From Psychrobacter sp. 1044 (lineage in GTDB: Bacteria; Pseudomonadota; Gammaproteobacteria; Pseudomonadales; Moraxellaceae), in the NCBI RefSeq assembly GCF_904846525.1, contig NZ_CAJHAZ010000011.1, forward strand, positions 1 through 64,000: DNA of 64,000 nt. The letters run 5' to 3'. Under the pieces are notes generated by a model. It saw nothing but the letters and a program-made list of their open reading frames with translations, searched no databases and was not told the DNA's origin. Shown here one piece after another: positions 54,521-62,263 of the stretch (position 1 is the stretch's first letter; the number at the start of each line of letters is the position of its first letter). The position numbers and the translations under genes were made by a program.

Positions 54521-55164
54521 TATTAAGCGGTCAATAATAGCAAGTTTCAAATGGTCGTCCATTTATTGCGGGTGTACTATCTATAAGATTTATAATCTCG
54601 CCTATAAGTTTGAGTAGGTTATAAATTTAAACGGTTTTTAATATAAGTGCTTTAGTGGTCAAGTTATACTCTGCTTCAATCCAAATTATGTTTTTAACTT
54701 AAGTATTCGATACCGCTGAGCGACAGCAGTTGTCGCCCGCTTTAATTAGACGCTTTATCTTTCTCAATTTTTATATTATAGTTACTGAGTTAGGACGTTA
54801 TTCAGTCAGGAAAACAGCAACATAGAGTTAACCCTCGAGGCGCAACGCTTCACCCTATAACTTCGCTATTGCTGTTAACTATCAATACTCTGGCTGGCAT
54901 TAATCATTATTTTTCTAATCAACTAAACCCAATCTACTCATAAATTATAGCTGTCATATCGATGATGGCACAGATTTCATATTGTTAAAAATAAGTTTAA
55001 ATAACTTCTAAAATCATCATTGAAACACTCATTTTACTTTTTAACGTTGCTCTAAAAGCGGCGGACAAGCTCGGCTGACTTAAATTTGCTCTGAGAATCA
55101 CCCAAAATTAAAAATACTACAAGCTACTGATATTTAAAATAAATTAAAAAATAAGGACAATATT
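54521..55164. other. Gene-less stretch with possible structured RNA
   Basis: No convincing ORF in 644 bp. It holds a perfect hairpin GCGACA-GCAGT-TGTCGC (54720-54736). It also holds a longer imperfect stem at 54813-54876: AACAGCAA..TAG-AGTTA with TAACT..CTA-TTGCTGTT, enclosing a GC-richer loop that contains CCTCGAGG. The last about 100 bp are AT-rich and probably contain the promoter of the 55165 gene. A small RNA is possible but unproven. Confidence 0.45.
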
Positions 55165-56052
55165 ATGACAAACACAACTAACACTTTTGAGCAAAAACGT
55201 ATCGATAATTTAAATTGGTCAAGTGGATCAAAACTGCCTAAATCCATTCAAGATAAGGTACAAACTAAACCAAAGATACCGTTGTTTTATCTGCATAACG
55301 AGTCTATCGATAACTATGAAGATGATATCTACTTTGTGAATAATAGCGATGAGACATTGAGCTTTGTTGCTCCCTATGAGCTGATGAAGAGAGATTTAGA
55401 TTATCCTGAGGTAGTGGTTGCTGCCGAACCAAGTGAACGTGACATATCCCTCACTTATACTGATGTATTGCCCAAGCAAGGCGTGAGAATTGATCGTCAA
55501 CATATCATCTATGATAGTGATTATCTCAATCAGATTATTGTGTATACCATGAGTCGTGCTAGCAAGGAGATGTGGGGAATATGGCGCTTGAATGTGTGCG
55601 AAAAAGGTATGTTTTCGTCTTGTCCCTTGCTATGGGAAGGTGGCGCCAAACCCTTATCTGTTGTGAGTGCCGATAAATTGAATGATCCCAAAGATCGTCC
55701 TATTTTACCTTGCGTATTGCCCATACGTCAGCAGTTATACCAAGAGTGGATCAATCATTATGATAAGGCGCGTGCAAGCTTGATGAGGTCTATCACCGAT
55801 ATGATCTATCGCTATGACTTTGGTATTGTGGGATGTTATTACAATGATACTTGGGATGAGTACAGCAGTGAGGCAGAGCAAATCGCTAATCGTCTGATTC
55901 AAGGTGATGCCGATAGCGTAGATGAGGTTCTCGCGATGATGACAGCTGTCTATGACGTGTCATTTGGTGCTGGATATACGAGGATTCCTATGGATGTCGC
56001 TGAGCGCATTTATGGTCTATGGTTGAATTATAAAAGTAATGCTAATAAATAA
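55165..56052 (+). CDS. Hypothetical protein
   Basis: 295-residue soluble acidic protein that I do not recognise. The N-terminal half (about 35-170) is strand-rich (IPLFYLHNES, DIYFVNNSDETLSFVAPYEL, LTYTDVLPKQGVRI). The C-terminal half is helical (QQLYQEWINHYDKARASLMRSITDMIYRYDF, AEQIANRLIQGDADSVDEVLAMM). No signal peptide. First of five rightward genes of unknown or little-known function; 27 bp to the next gene. The ribosome site AAGGACAATATT is good. Confidence 0.75.
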   Translation: MTNTTNTFEQKRIDNLNWSSGSKLPKSIQDKVQTKPKIPLFYLHNESIDNYEDDIYFVNNSDETLSFVAPYELMKRDLDYPEVVVAAEPSERDISLTYTDVLPKQGVRIDRQHIIYDSDYLNQIIVYTMSRASKEMWGIWRLNVCEKGMFSSCPLLWEGGAKPLSVVSADKLNDPKDRPILPCVLPIRQQLYQEWINHYDKARASLMRSITDMIYRYDFGIVGCYYNDTWDEYSSEAEQIANRLIQGDADSVDEVLAMMTAVYDVSFGAGYTRIPMDVAERIYGLWLNYKSNANK

Positions 56053-56079
56053 AAGACACAATGATAAAAGGAAAAAGCC

Positions 56080-56664
56080 ATGATGTTTCCTATTGAAAAT
56101 AACGACACGTTTTTACTATTCTTTCACGGTCTTGATTCAAGCAATGAAACCACTAAATATACCTGTATTAGCCGTGAGCCCAAAACCTGCCAAACCGTCA
56201 ATTATCGAGATAATTTCAACGAGATTTTCGATATTTATGAGGCGTTAATTTTAGAAAAAATGAAGCAGTATCCGCGAGTGGTCTTGGCAGGGCATTCACT
56301 GGGTGGCTGGTTTGCCAATCATTTTGCCCACAAATACAATTTGCGTGCGCTATTAATAGCACCTAGCATTTATCCCAGTGAGGTTTTAGCCGATCGCATA
56401 CCAGACGTGGCTGATATGAAACTGTCATTTCCGACCTCGAATACTGAGATGGTAAGAGTCATGGTTGAGGTTGATGATGAATGCTTAGATGTCGCCGTCG
56501 CCAGACGTACGTTGGTCAACTTACCTGAGAGCTGGGAAGTAGAGTATTTTGAGCGTGGTCATCACCGTATCGCCCGTAGCGAAGATATTTGGTATCACTT
56601 GGTTCATCTGTGCGAAGACCCCATTGTCTGGATGGATGACGCGACATATCATGGTGAAGATTAA
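56080..56664 (+). CDS. YqiA/UPF0227-type alpha/beta hydrolase
   Basis: 194 residues with an alpha/beta-hydrolase core. The nucleophile elbow is GHSLGGWFANHFA (Ser in G-H-S-L-G); LFFHGLDSS near the N-terminus forms the oxyanion region, and the conserved His is in FERGHHRI. It resembles the UPF0227/YqiA esterase group; the substrate is unknown. AAAGGAAAAAGCC precedes the ATG. It is probably co-transcribed with the 55165 gene and followed by a weak GCCTT/AAGGC hairpin (56674-56688). Confidence 0.75.
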   Translation: MMFPIENNDTFLLFFHGLDSSNETTKYTCISREPKTCQTVNYRDNFNEIFDIYEALILEKMKQYPRVVLAGHSLGGWFANHFAHKYNLRALLIAPSIYPSEVLADRIPDVADMKLSFPTSNTEMVRVMVEVDDECLDVAVARRTLVNLPESWEVEYFERGHHRIARSEDIWYHLVHLCEDPIVWMDDATYHGED

Positions 56665-56721
56665 ATACCATCAGCCTTGCAGTAAGGCCTTATTAATTAC
56701 TATTATAAAGAACTAAAAAAC

Positions 56722-56908
56722 TATCGTGGGTTTAACGGTTTGCCAAGTTTTTCAATAATCACTTAGCAAACATTGCAACTTCCAGCACGATATAAAACCA
56801 TTCTGGTAAAGCGCATGAGCCTGTACTCCGACAAGGCTACCCATGCCTGATTTGACTTGCCTATTTGGGCTTATTTTATTTATTGTTGTCGGAGTTCAGG
56901 AGTCACTG
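56722..56908 (+). promoter_or_regulatory. Structured leader RNA, copy 2 (candidate translational attenuator)
   Basis: Second copy of the element at 31531. P1: TATCGTG (56722-56728) with CACGATA (56786-56792). P2: TTTGC (56739-56743) with GCAAA (56766-56770), continued by AAGT/ACTT; the closing pair is C-G here and T-A in copy 1, a compensatory change. The 61-nt core 56773-56833 differs from copy 1 at one base. The terminal hairpin pairs CCTGTACTCCGACAA (56820-56834) with TTGTCGGAGTTCAGG (56886-56900): 14 of 15 pairs, burying AGG of the AGGAG ribosome site. An 11-codon ORF at 56815-56850 overlaps the 5' arm. Confidence 0.78.
56815..56850 (+). CDS. Candidate 11-codon leader peptide MSLYSDKATHA
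   Basis: ATG-to-TGA ORF inside leader copy 2, equal in length to that in copy 1 (31637-31672). MSLYSD and the final Ala are the same, while codons 7-10 differ. It overlaps the 5' arm of the hairpin that covers the downstream ribosome site. Conserved position, length and stop suggest that it is translated; no proof. Confidence 0.5.
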   Translation: MSLYSDKATHA

Positions 56909-57541
56909 ATGTCTAATATCAATAGCCAAAATCTCACGCCTTTCAAATATACTCATCGTTATACGCCGCGGCATCCTTTGGCAAAAGAGGCGGTTAGCCA
57001 AATAGAGAAATGTGAACGACGTTCGCAAGATATTGTCCAAGCCATGGGTTATCCGCCAAAACACATCATATCTGCCTGTAATCGTCTGCGTCATGTATTG
57101 TCTAGCGACATACTAGGACTTAATGCGACAGATATTGATAGTTACTTTACTGCTCATGAATTCTTAAAAGCACTATTATCCGTGCTCGATATAAAGTATG
57201 ACACCTTTGCAGAGGATATTGCGCAAATCCAATATGACTTGGCGCATTATCCTTATCCGCTACCGCAATATCACTTGCGAGCTGTCATCGACTTTACATG
57301 GAGTGAGGGCGCTAACTGGATGTCGCGCGGCGTGGCTAGCAGTAAAGCTGTTGCGTATTTACCGCGAAATATTGCCAAAATGAATGTTGCAAAGCGTGAG
57401 TTGGTGATTCAACAATGTCTGGCTGCGCATTATGCAGAATATAACGGTCACTTGCCGTATAATGGCGTGATTAACGGTTATCAACTTATCATTGGACAGC
57501 GTCATGAGGTGGTTGGTAGCATCGAATATGATCTGCCGTAG
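56909..57541 (+). CDS. Hypothetical protein, leader-controlled paralogue family (long form)
   Basis: 210-residue soluble protein of unknown function, paralogous to 31732-32199 over its first about 105 residues (YTHRYTPRHPLA, ERRSQDIVQAMGYPPKH, ACNRLRHVLSS, DSYFTAHEFLKALLSVLDI). The extra C-terminal part (about 110-210: WSEGANWMSRGVASSKAVAYLPRN, HYAEYNGHLPYNGVINGYQLI) is absent from the short paralogue. Helix-turn-helix-like spacing is visible in RRSQDIVQAMGYP...RLRHVL. Start: ATG at 56909 follows AGGAG by 6 nt; a longer frame from 56843 would run through the leader hairpin and is rejected. Confidence 0.78.
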   Translation: MSNINSQNLTPFKYTHRYTPRHPLAKEAVSQIEKCERRSQDIVQAMGYPPKHIISACNRLRHVLSSDILGLNATDIDSYFTAHEFLKALLSVLDIKYDTFAEDIAQIQYDLAHYPYPLPQYHLRAVIDFTWSEGANWMSRGVASSKAVAYLPRNIAKMNVAKRELVIQQCLAAHYAEYNGHLPYNGVINGYQLIIGQRHEVVGSIEYDLP

Positions 57542-57624
57542 TGTGAGTAGGATGTGATACATCACTCATCAATTGGTAGCGTTAACATTTAACACAGCAT
57601 ACCCAAATAAAAAGGCCGTCCCCA

Positions 57625-58365
57625 ATGACCGATACTAATCTTTATAACCCGTATAATTTTGCACCTTTGCAACCAACTGGTAGAAACGAGACCAACACTG
57701 CCAATACCTATGCGCCTGAAGATATGATTAAAATATATGAGCAGCAGTTTCTTATTCCAGTACCTGAAGAAAAGCTGACTGAGTTTCTACCCGCGCTAAA
57801 AAGTTTCTATGATATTGACGATCATACGTTAGATGTCAGTGCCATTATCTTCGACGCAATCGCAGACGCCTCTATCATTTACAATCATAAGGTCAAAGTA
57901 GGCGACTATCAAATACTAGGTGGATTGATAGAGGAAGCGATTGAATACGATGAAGACAGTGATGAAAACAATAAAGATGACCAAGCCACTGAAGACCTAT
58001 CCGTTGAAGACAAAGATATTCAAGCTTATACACTAGAATGTAAGCGTACTTTTTTCATTAATGAGGTAGAGATACCTTATCATTTCAACTTGTTTATTTA
58101 TGGTGACGGTTATTCTACTTTAACCAAAAAAGAAACCGTGCTAGAAAAAATGTATTGGTTCGTTAGAGGACGCTTCGAAGAAAATCTATTAGACGACACT
58201 GAAGATAATGACAGTTTAGACTCGATCAATGAGCAGCTAGCGAGTTTGGGTATTCGGGAAATGGATTTGACCACCATAGACGAAGTAATAAGCTATGTGG
58301 AAGACAGTATCATAGATGATGCCATGGTAGAGGCGCTTAACAAGTTATTAGATGCGGCTGAGTAG
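57625..58365 (+). CDS. Hypothetical acidic protein
   Basis: 246-residue, strongly acidic soluble protein (Asp/Glu-rich at about 110-135 and 190-245), unrecognised. It has a helical region with a PEEKLTEFLPALKSFYDIDDHTLD block and alternating strands ending LECKRTFFINEVEIPYHFNLFIYGDG. No signal or membrane segments. AAAAAGG lies about 9 nt before the ATG; it follows the paralogue gene by 83 bp and may be part of the same transcript. Confidence 0.72.
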   Translation: MTDTNLYNPYNFAPLQPTGRNETNTANTYAPEDMIKIYEQQFLIPVPEEKLTEFLPALKSFYDIDDHTLDVSAIIFDAIADASIIYNHKVKVGDYQILGGLIEEAIEYDEDSDENNKDDQATEDLSVEDKDIQAYTLECKRTFFINEVEIPYHFNLFIYGDGYSTLTKKETVLEKMYWFVRGRFEENLLDDTEDNDSLDSINEQLASLGIREMDLTTIDEVISYVEDSIIDDAMVEALNKLLDAAE

Positions 58366-58488
58366 GTAGCTATCCGTAAAATTGATGTCAGAACAACACG
58401 TTTTAACGTCAATTTTTATAAGAGCCGTTGTAAAAGAATATTTATATAAGATCAGCTATAAAAGACTATTGATATAAGGCACATTGCT

Positions 58489-59223
58489 ATGCAACAAACA
58501 CAGAATTCTGTGGATCAAAGACAAGATGCTGTAGAACACAGACCCGTATTTATGCCGAGAACCAACAGTGACAATCTGGTAAAAACAGACATGGTTAGAT
58601 TTGAGCGGCATGTGGGATTTGCCAGTCGCCAGAAGAAAAAATCCATCAATGATATGCATCAAGTCATTCGCAAAAAGTATGGCTTTAGTCATGTCCTTGA
58701 GCTATCGAGCAAGTCTGGCAATAAATTGAGTTTTCCGCTGAGTCCATTGAGCTTGAAGCTAATAAATGAACAAGATGGGCAGCAGTACAGTGTCGAAAAT
58801 GCCTTTCAAAGCAGTATGGTTTTTGAGGATGGTGGTCCCTATACTGACTTGTTAAGTGCGCCGCCAAGACAAGCCAGAAAGGACGAGCGCTTAATGACCT
58901 CGGGTGAACTGATTGGCTATAATTATTTTGGCATGGAGTGGAGCGTAGAGCCATTGACCACATTTTATGATTGGCTCTATGTGAATGCCCTAAAGCAAAA
59001 CCCGCATTTGCATGAAGAAGTTATGCAATATCAAGCCTTTACGGATCGTGAGTTTAATCCTAAAAAGTCTATCCATTGTGCGGCTTATGCACTGGCGATG
59101 TTTGTGGCGCTCAATAAACGCGAGTTGCTCGATAACATTGAAGACCCCGCAGTATTTTTTAATTTATATCATGAATTCAAAATAAGTAATACTGAGCAGC
59201 TTTTGGAAGCGGGTTGGGTTTGA
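58489..59223 (+). CDS. Hypothetical protein
   Basis: 244-residue soluble protein, unrecognised. The polar N-terminus is followed by a basic helix (RFERHVGFASRQKKKSINDMHQVIRKKYGF). The C-terminal half is helical with aromatic clusters (NYFGMEWSVEPLTTFYDWLYVNAL; CAAYALAMFVALNKRELLDNIEDPAVFFNLYHEF). The latter resembles small helical repeat modules, but I cannot name one. Last gene of the 55-59 kb block; the terminator at 59304 follows. Confidence 0.72.
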   Translation: MQQTQNSVDQRQDAVEHRPVFMPRTNSDNLVKTDMVRFERHVGFASRQKKKSINDMHQVIRKKYGFSHVLELSSKSGNKLSFPLSPLSLKLINEQDGQQYSVENAFQSSMVFEDGGPYTDLLSAPPRQARKDERLMTSGELIGYNYFGMEWSVEPLTTFYDWLYVNALKQNPHLHEEVMQYQAFTDREFNPKKSIHCAAYALAMFVALNKRELLDNIEDPAVFFNLYHEFKISNTEQLLEAGWV

Positions 59224-59303
59224 TCGTTAGAGCGGTAATTTATGTAGTAAAAATTATCAAGATAAACTTATGCTAACCAAGTGACTTTATGATATATGAG
59301 AAT

Positions 59304-59327
59304 AGCCAAGCTTGTCTTGGCTTTTTC
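59304..59327 (+). terminator. Rho-independent terminator
   Basis: AGCCAAG - CTTGT - CTTGGCT followed by TTTTTC, closing the block of unknown genes. Confidence 0.85.
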
Positions 59328-59392
59328 ATGCCTAAAAAATCAAGCACCTTAGTCTGATTGATTTTAGTGTTATATATTTCAACAGAACGCTT

Positions 59393-59442
59393 ATCATTTT
59401 TAACCCATTTAGATAACTATCGATTGAATTGAGGACACGCCC
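59393..59442 (+). mobile_element. MITE family 1, right-end fragment (about 50 bp)
   Basis: The sequence CCCATTTAGATAACTATCGA-TTGAATTGAGGACACGCCC matches the last about 50 bp of the 170-bp element, followed by TA. The left part and left TIR are absent. Confidence 0.8.
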
Positions 59443-59474
59443 TAAGTATGACTATAATTCTAAAAAATTGGACA

Positions 59475-59507
59475 AAAAAAAGCCTCACTGTTAAGTGAGG
59501 CTTTTTA
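59475..59507. terminator. Bidirectional terminator next to tRNA-Gly
   Basis: AAAAAAAAGCCTCACT - GTTA - AGTGAGGCTTTTT, downstream of the leftward tRNA gene. Confidence 0.9.
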
Positions 59508-59513
59508 AGTATT

Positions 59514-59588
59514 TGGAGCGGGAAAAGAGATTCGAACTCTCGACCCCAACCTTGGCAAGGTTATGCTCTACCACTGAGCTATTCCCGC
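59514..59588 (-). tRNA. tRNA-Gly (GCC)
   Basis: 75 nt including an encoded CCA. Acceptor GCGGGAA pairs with TTCCCGC; D-loop AGCTCAGTGGTAGAGC; anticodon loop TTGCCAA gives GCC; T-arm GAGAGTTCGAATCTC; discriminator T, then CCA. A consensus promoter lies upstream on the minus strand and a terminator follows. Confidence 0.97.
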
Positions 59589-59625
59589 TAATTATCAATT
59601 AACTATCGTCAGTTGATGAAGGCGT

Positions 59626-59653
59626 ATTATACGCAGTTTTTTGAACGTGTCAA
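59626..59653 (-). promoter_or_regulatory. Consensus sigma-70 promoter of tRNA-Gly
   Basis: On the minus strand TTGACA (59653-59648) and TATAAT (59631-59626) with a 16-bp spacer. This is a perfect -35 and -10, about 38 bp before the tRNA 5' end. Confidence 0.9.
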
Positions 59654-59849
59654 CAGTTAGTATGAAAAAAAGTAAAAGATAGTAAATTGGCATATTATCC
59701 TAGCCTTCATCTGTGATATAACAGATTGTTGTAATCTATATTCCAAAAGCTTTGCTTTCTATAAATAGGCTGGAATACAGTTTTATAATGACTTTAACCA
59801 TATTAATCATTTTCATGATTTATAAAGATAACACTTAAGGATAAGTACT

Positions 59850-61520
59850 ATGAGTCAACAATATACCATCGCTGATTATTTGTTTGATCGTGTCGCAGAA
59901 GCAGGCGCATCAGAGATATTTGGCGTACCTGGTGATTTCAACTTAACTTTTTTAGACAATATTATTGCCTCTGATAAGCTGCGCTGGGTGGGTAACAACA
60001 ATGAGTTAAATGCAGGTTACGCAGCGGACGGCTATGCACGTGAGCGCGGCTTTGCGGCGATGGTGACGACCTTTGGAGTGGGAGAATTGTCAGCGATTAA
60101 CGCGACCGCAGGCTCTTTTGCTGAGTATGCACCAGTGCTTCATATCGTGGGCGCGCCAAGTACGGCTCTACAAGATTCGAAGCGCCGCATCCATCACTCA
60201 CTTGGTGATGGCGTGTTCAATCATTTTATTAAAATGGTAGAGCCGGTCACGGTAGCACGAGCGCAGCTTACTCCTGAAAATGCTGCCTCAGAAATCGACC
60301 GTGTGATTCGTCTGATTCTTAAAAAACATCGCCCAGGATATCTGTTACTATCGCCTGACGTTGCTCGTCAACCTATTTATCCACCGACTACAAAGCTTGT
60401 TGATAGCCAAGAAGACATCACCAGTCAAGCAGCATTGGCAGATTTTAAACAAGCGCTCATAGAGTTTCTGCCAAACAAAACCACGACGCTGATGGCAGAT
60501 TTGATGGTGCATCGTTTAGGGCTGCAAAATCAGCTTAAGGCATTGATTGCCGATACAGATATTCCTTATACGACTTTATCGTGGGGCAAAACTTTGCTTG
60601 ACGAGAATAGTGAGCGCTGGGCAGGGACTTATGCTGGCGTGGCATCACGTCCCGTGGTCAAGGATGCAGTCGAAAACTGTGAGTGCTTAATAAAAATCGG
60701 TGTGCAATATACCGATACCACGACGGCAGGTTTTAGCCAAGATATTGATGAAAATACAGTGGTTGATTTGCATTATGAGCGCGCGAGCATTGCTGGCAAA
60801 AACTTTGCGCCCATTGCTCTAAAAGACGCCCTAAAAACGCTACATGAAGTCTTGACCTCAGATATTAATATTGTACCAAAGCAGTTCTGTAAAGAAGTCA
60901 AGCCGCATGAGCAGCAGGGTAAGGACGATGAGGCTATTCTTCAAGATGATCTATGGCATATCATTGCCGATCATCTAGATCATAATAATTTGGTGTTTGC
61001 AGAACAGGGAACGGCGTATTTTGGAATCAGTGATGTGCGTTTACCAGAAGGCGTGACTTGTTATGGACAACCAATGTGGGGTTCGATTGGTTATACGTTA
61101 CCAGCAAGTTTGGGTGCGGCTATTGCATCGCCAAACAAGCGCAGTGTCTTATTGATTGGTGATGGCTCAGCATTATTGACCATTCAAGAAATCGCGGTGA
61201 TGATTCAAGAGCATATCAATCCAGTGATTGTACTGATTAATAATGATGGCTATACCGTGGAGCGGGCGATTCATGGTGAAAACCAGCGCTATAATGACAT
61301 TCCTAAGTGTAACTGGCAGATGATGCCAAAAGCTTTTGGTGCCACCGATGATAATAGTCTGCTGCTAAAAGCAGAAACAGCAGGCGAGTTAAAAGCAGCT
61401 CTTACGCAAGCAGCGGCTGTAAAAGACAAATTGGTTATGTTGGAGGTCATCGCTGATAAGCATGATATCCCGCCACTACTCGCCGATATCAGTGCCGCAC
61501 TGAAGCCAAAAAATGATTGA
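59850..61520 (+). CDS. ThDP-dependent pyruvate/indolepyruvate decarboxylase
   Basis: 556 residues, non-oxidative 2-oxoacid decarboxylase. Glu52 in NNELNAGYAADGYAR activates the ThDP cofactor. The His115-His116 pair in RRIHHSLGDG is typical of pyruvate and indolepyruvate decarboxylases, and the ThDP/Mg motif GDG...NN is in GDGSALLTIQEIAVMIQEH...INNDGY. It could make acetaldehyde from pyruvate, indoleacetaldehyde from indolepyruvate (auxin route), or act on branched 2-oxoacids; the substrate pocket cannot be judged here. Strong ribosome site AAGGATAAGTACT. Monocistronic, terminator at 61558. Confidence 0.9.
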   Translation: MSQQYTIADYLFDRVAEAGASEIFGVPGDFNLTFLDNIIASDKLRWVGNNNELNAGYAADGYARERGFAAMVTTFGVGELSAINATAGSFAEYAPVLHIVGAPSTALQDSKRRIHHSLGDGVFNHFIKMVEPVTVARAQLTPENAASEIDRVIRLILKKHRPGYLLLSPDVARQPIYPPTTKLVDSQEDITSQAALADFKQALIEFLPNKTTTLMADLMVHRLGLQNQLKALIADTDIPYTTLSWGKTLLDENSERWAGTYAGVASRPVVKDAVENCECLIKIGVQYTDTTTAGFSQDIDENTVVDLHYERASIAGKNFAPIALKDALKTLHEVLTSDINIVPKQFCKEVKPHEQQGKDDEAILQDDLWHIIADHLDHNNLVFAEQGTAYFGISDVRLPEGVTCYGQPMWGSIGYTLPASLGAAIASPNKRSVLLIGDGSALLTIQEIAVMIQEHINPVIVLINNDGYTVERAIHGENQRYNDIPKCNWQMMPKAFGATDDNSLLLKAETAGELKAALTQAAAVKDKLVMLEVIADKHDIPPLLADISAALKPKND

Positions 61521-61557
61521 GTGAGTAATAAAAAACTCGTTTCATAAAAATGAACAG

Positions 61558-61592
61558 CCCCATTTAGCACCATTGCTAGATGGGGTTTTTTG
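61558..61592 (+). terminator. Rho-independent terminator
   Basis: CCCCATTTAGCA - CCAT - TGCTAGATGGGG followed by TTTTTT: a long GC-capped stem after the decarboxylase gene. Confidence 0.93.
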
Positions 61593-61713
61593 CACTTTTT
61601 TATCATATAGATTAATTAATCAGCGATGGCTCTTATGTCGGTTTGCAGACTTTAGTATCATGGTGGATTGGGCTATTTCCAGCCCTTATCATTCCATAGG
61701 AGATGACCCCGTC

Positions 61714-62049
61714 GTGATTTGGTTAAAAATGCTTATTGGTGCTCTAATGGTATTGGCGATTCAATTATTCGCGCAAACCAGATTTTTTTATTTGGCAGCA
61801 CTCGCGCCACTGTTCCCCACATTTACGTTAATCAGTCACTTTATTGTTGGTACTGAGCGTAGCCCCGCTGATTTAAAAGTCGCATTAATATTTAGTATGC
61901 TCGGTGTCATACCGCACCTTATTTATACCTTTGTGGTGTTTTTTAGCATCGGTTACGTCAGCTTATATAAGGCATTACTGTTCGGCGTTGTCGCTTGGAC
62001 AATAGCCGCAGCGATTTTGGTCCTTACATGGCAGTACATTCAGGCTTAG
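61714..62049 (+). CDS. glpM: GlpM family inner-membrane protein
   Basis: 111-residue protein with four membrane helices. The sequence LIGALMVLAIQLFAQTRFFYLAALAPLFPTF...ISHFIVGTERSPADLK matches the GlpM family (109 residues in Pseudomonas aeruginosa, where it is linked to glycerol metabolism and alginate). The start is GTG at 61714, preceded by AGGAG 10 nt upstream. The longer open frame from 61573 lies over the decarboxylase terminator and lacks a ribosome site, so it is not used. Confidence 0.8.
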   Translation: MIWLKMLIGALMVLAIQLFAQTRFFYLAALAPLFPTFTLISHFIVGTERSPADLKVALIFSMLGVIPHLIYTFVVFFSIGYVSLYKALLFGVVAWTIAAAILVLTWQYIQA

Positions 62050-62263
62050 TTGCGGTTAGAAAAAAACGTAAACTCTGTCAAAGAGCAATACATCAAAGGT
62101 ATATATAAAATTCGGTACATATTTCTACAGATAGTTTTTATAGATTCGGTCGTAGATGTTATGCTTAAGAGCGATTTTATGGTGTGACCTGTAGCAAACT
62201 AAAACTAGAATGATCGCGATAACTCCATTCATTACAATTTATAAAAATAGGGCTTAAAAAAAG

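Noticed and set aside
56843..56908. Longer reading frame of the 56909 gene starting at ATG 56843
   Set aside because: It would begin inside the leader, overlap the leader-ORF stop and pass through the hairpin; the homologous region in copy 1 has no ATG there and the alignment of the two loci starts at AGGAG-N6-ATG/GTG.
59514..59588. tRNA-Gly as an integration site of a mobile island
   Set aside because: No integrase gene and no duplicated tRNA 3' end are visible on either side within the window.
61573..61713. N-terminal extension of the GlpM-like protein from 61573
   Set aside because: It lies over the terminator of the decarboxylase gene and has no ribosome site; GTG at 61714 has AGGAG upstream and gives the family length.
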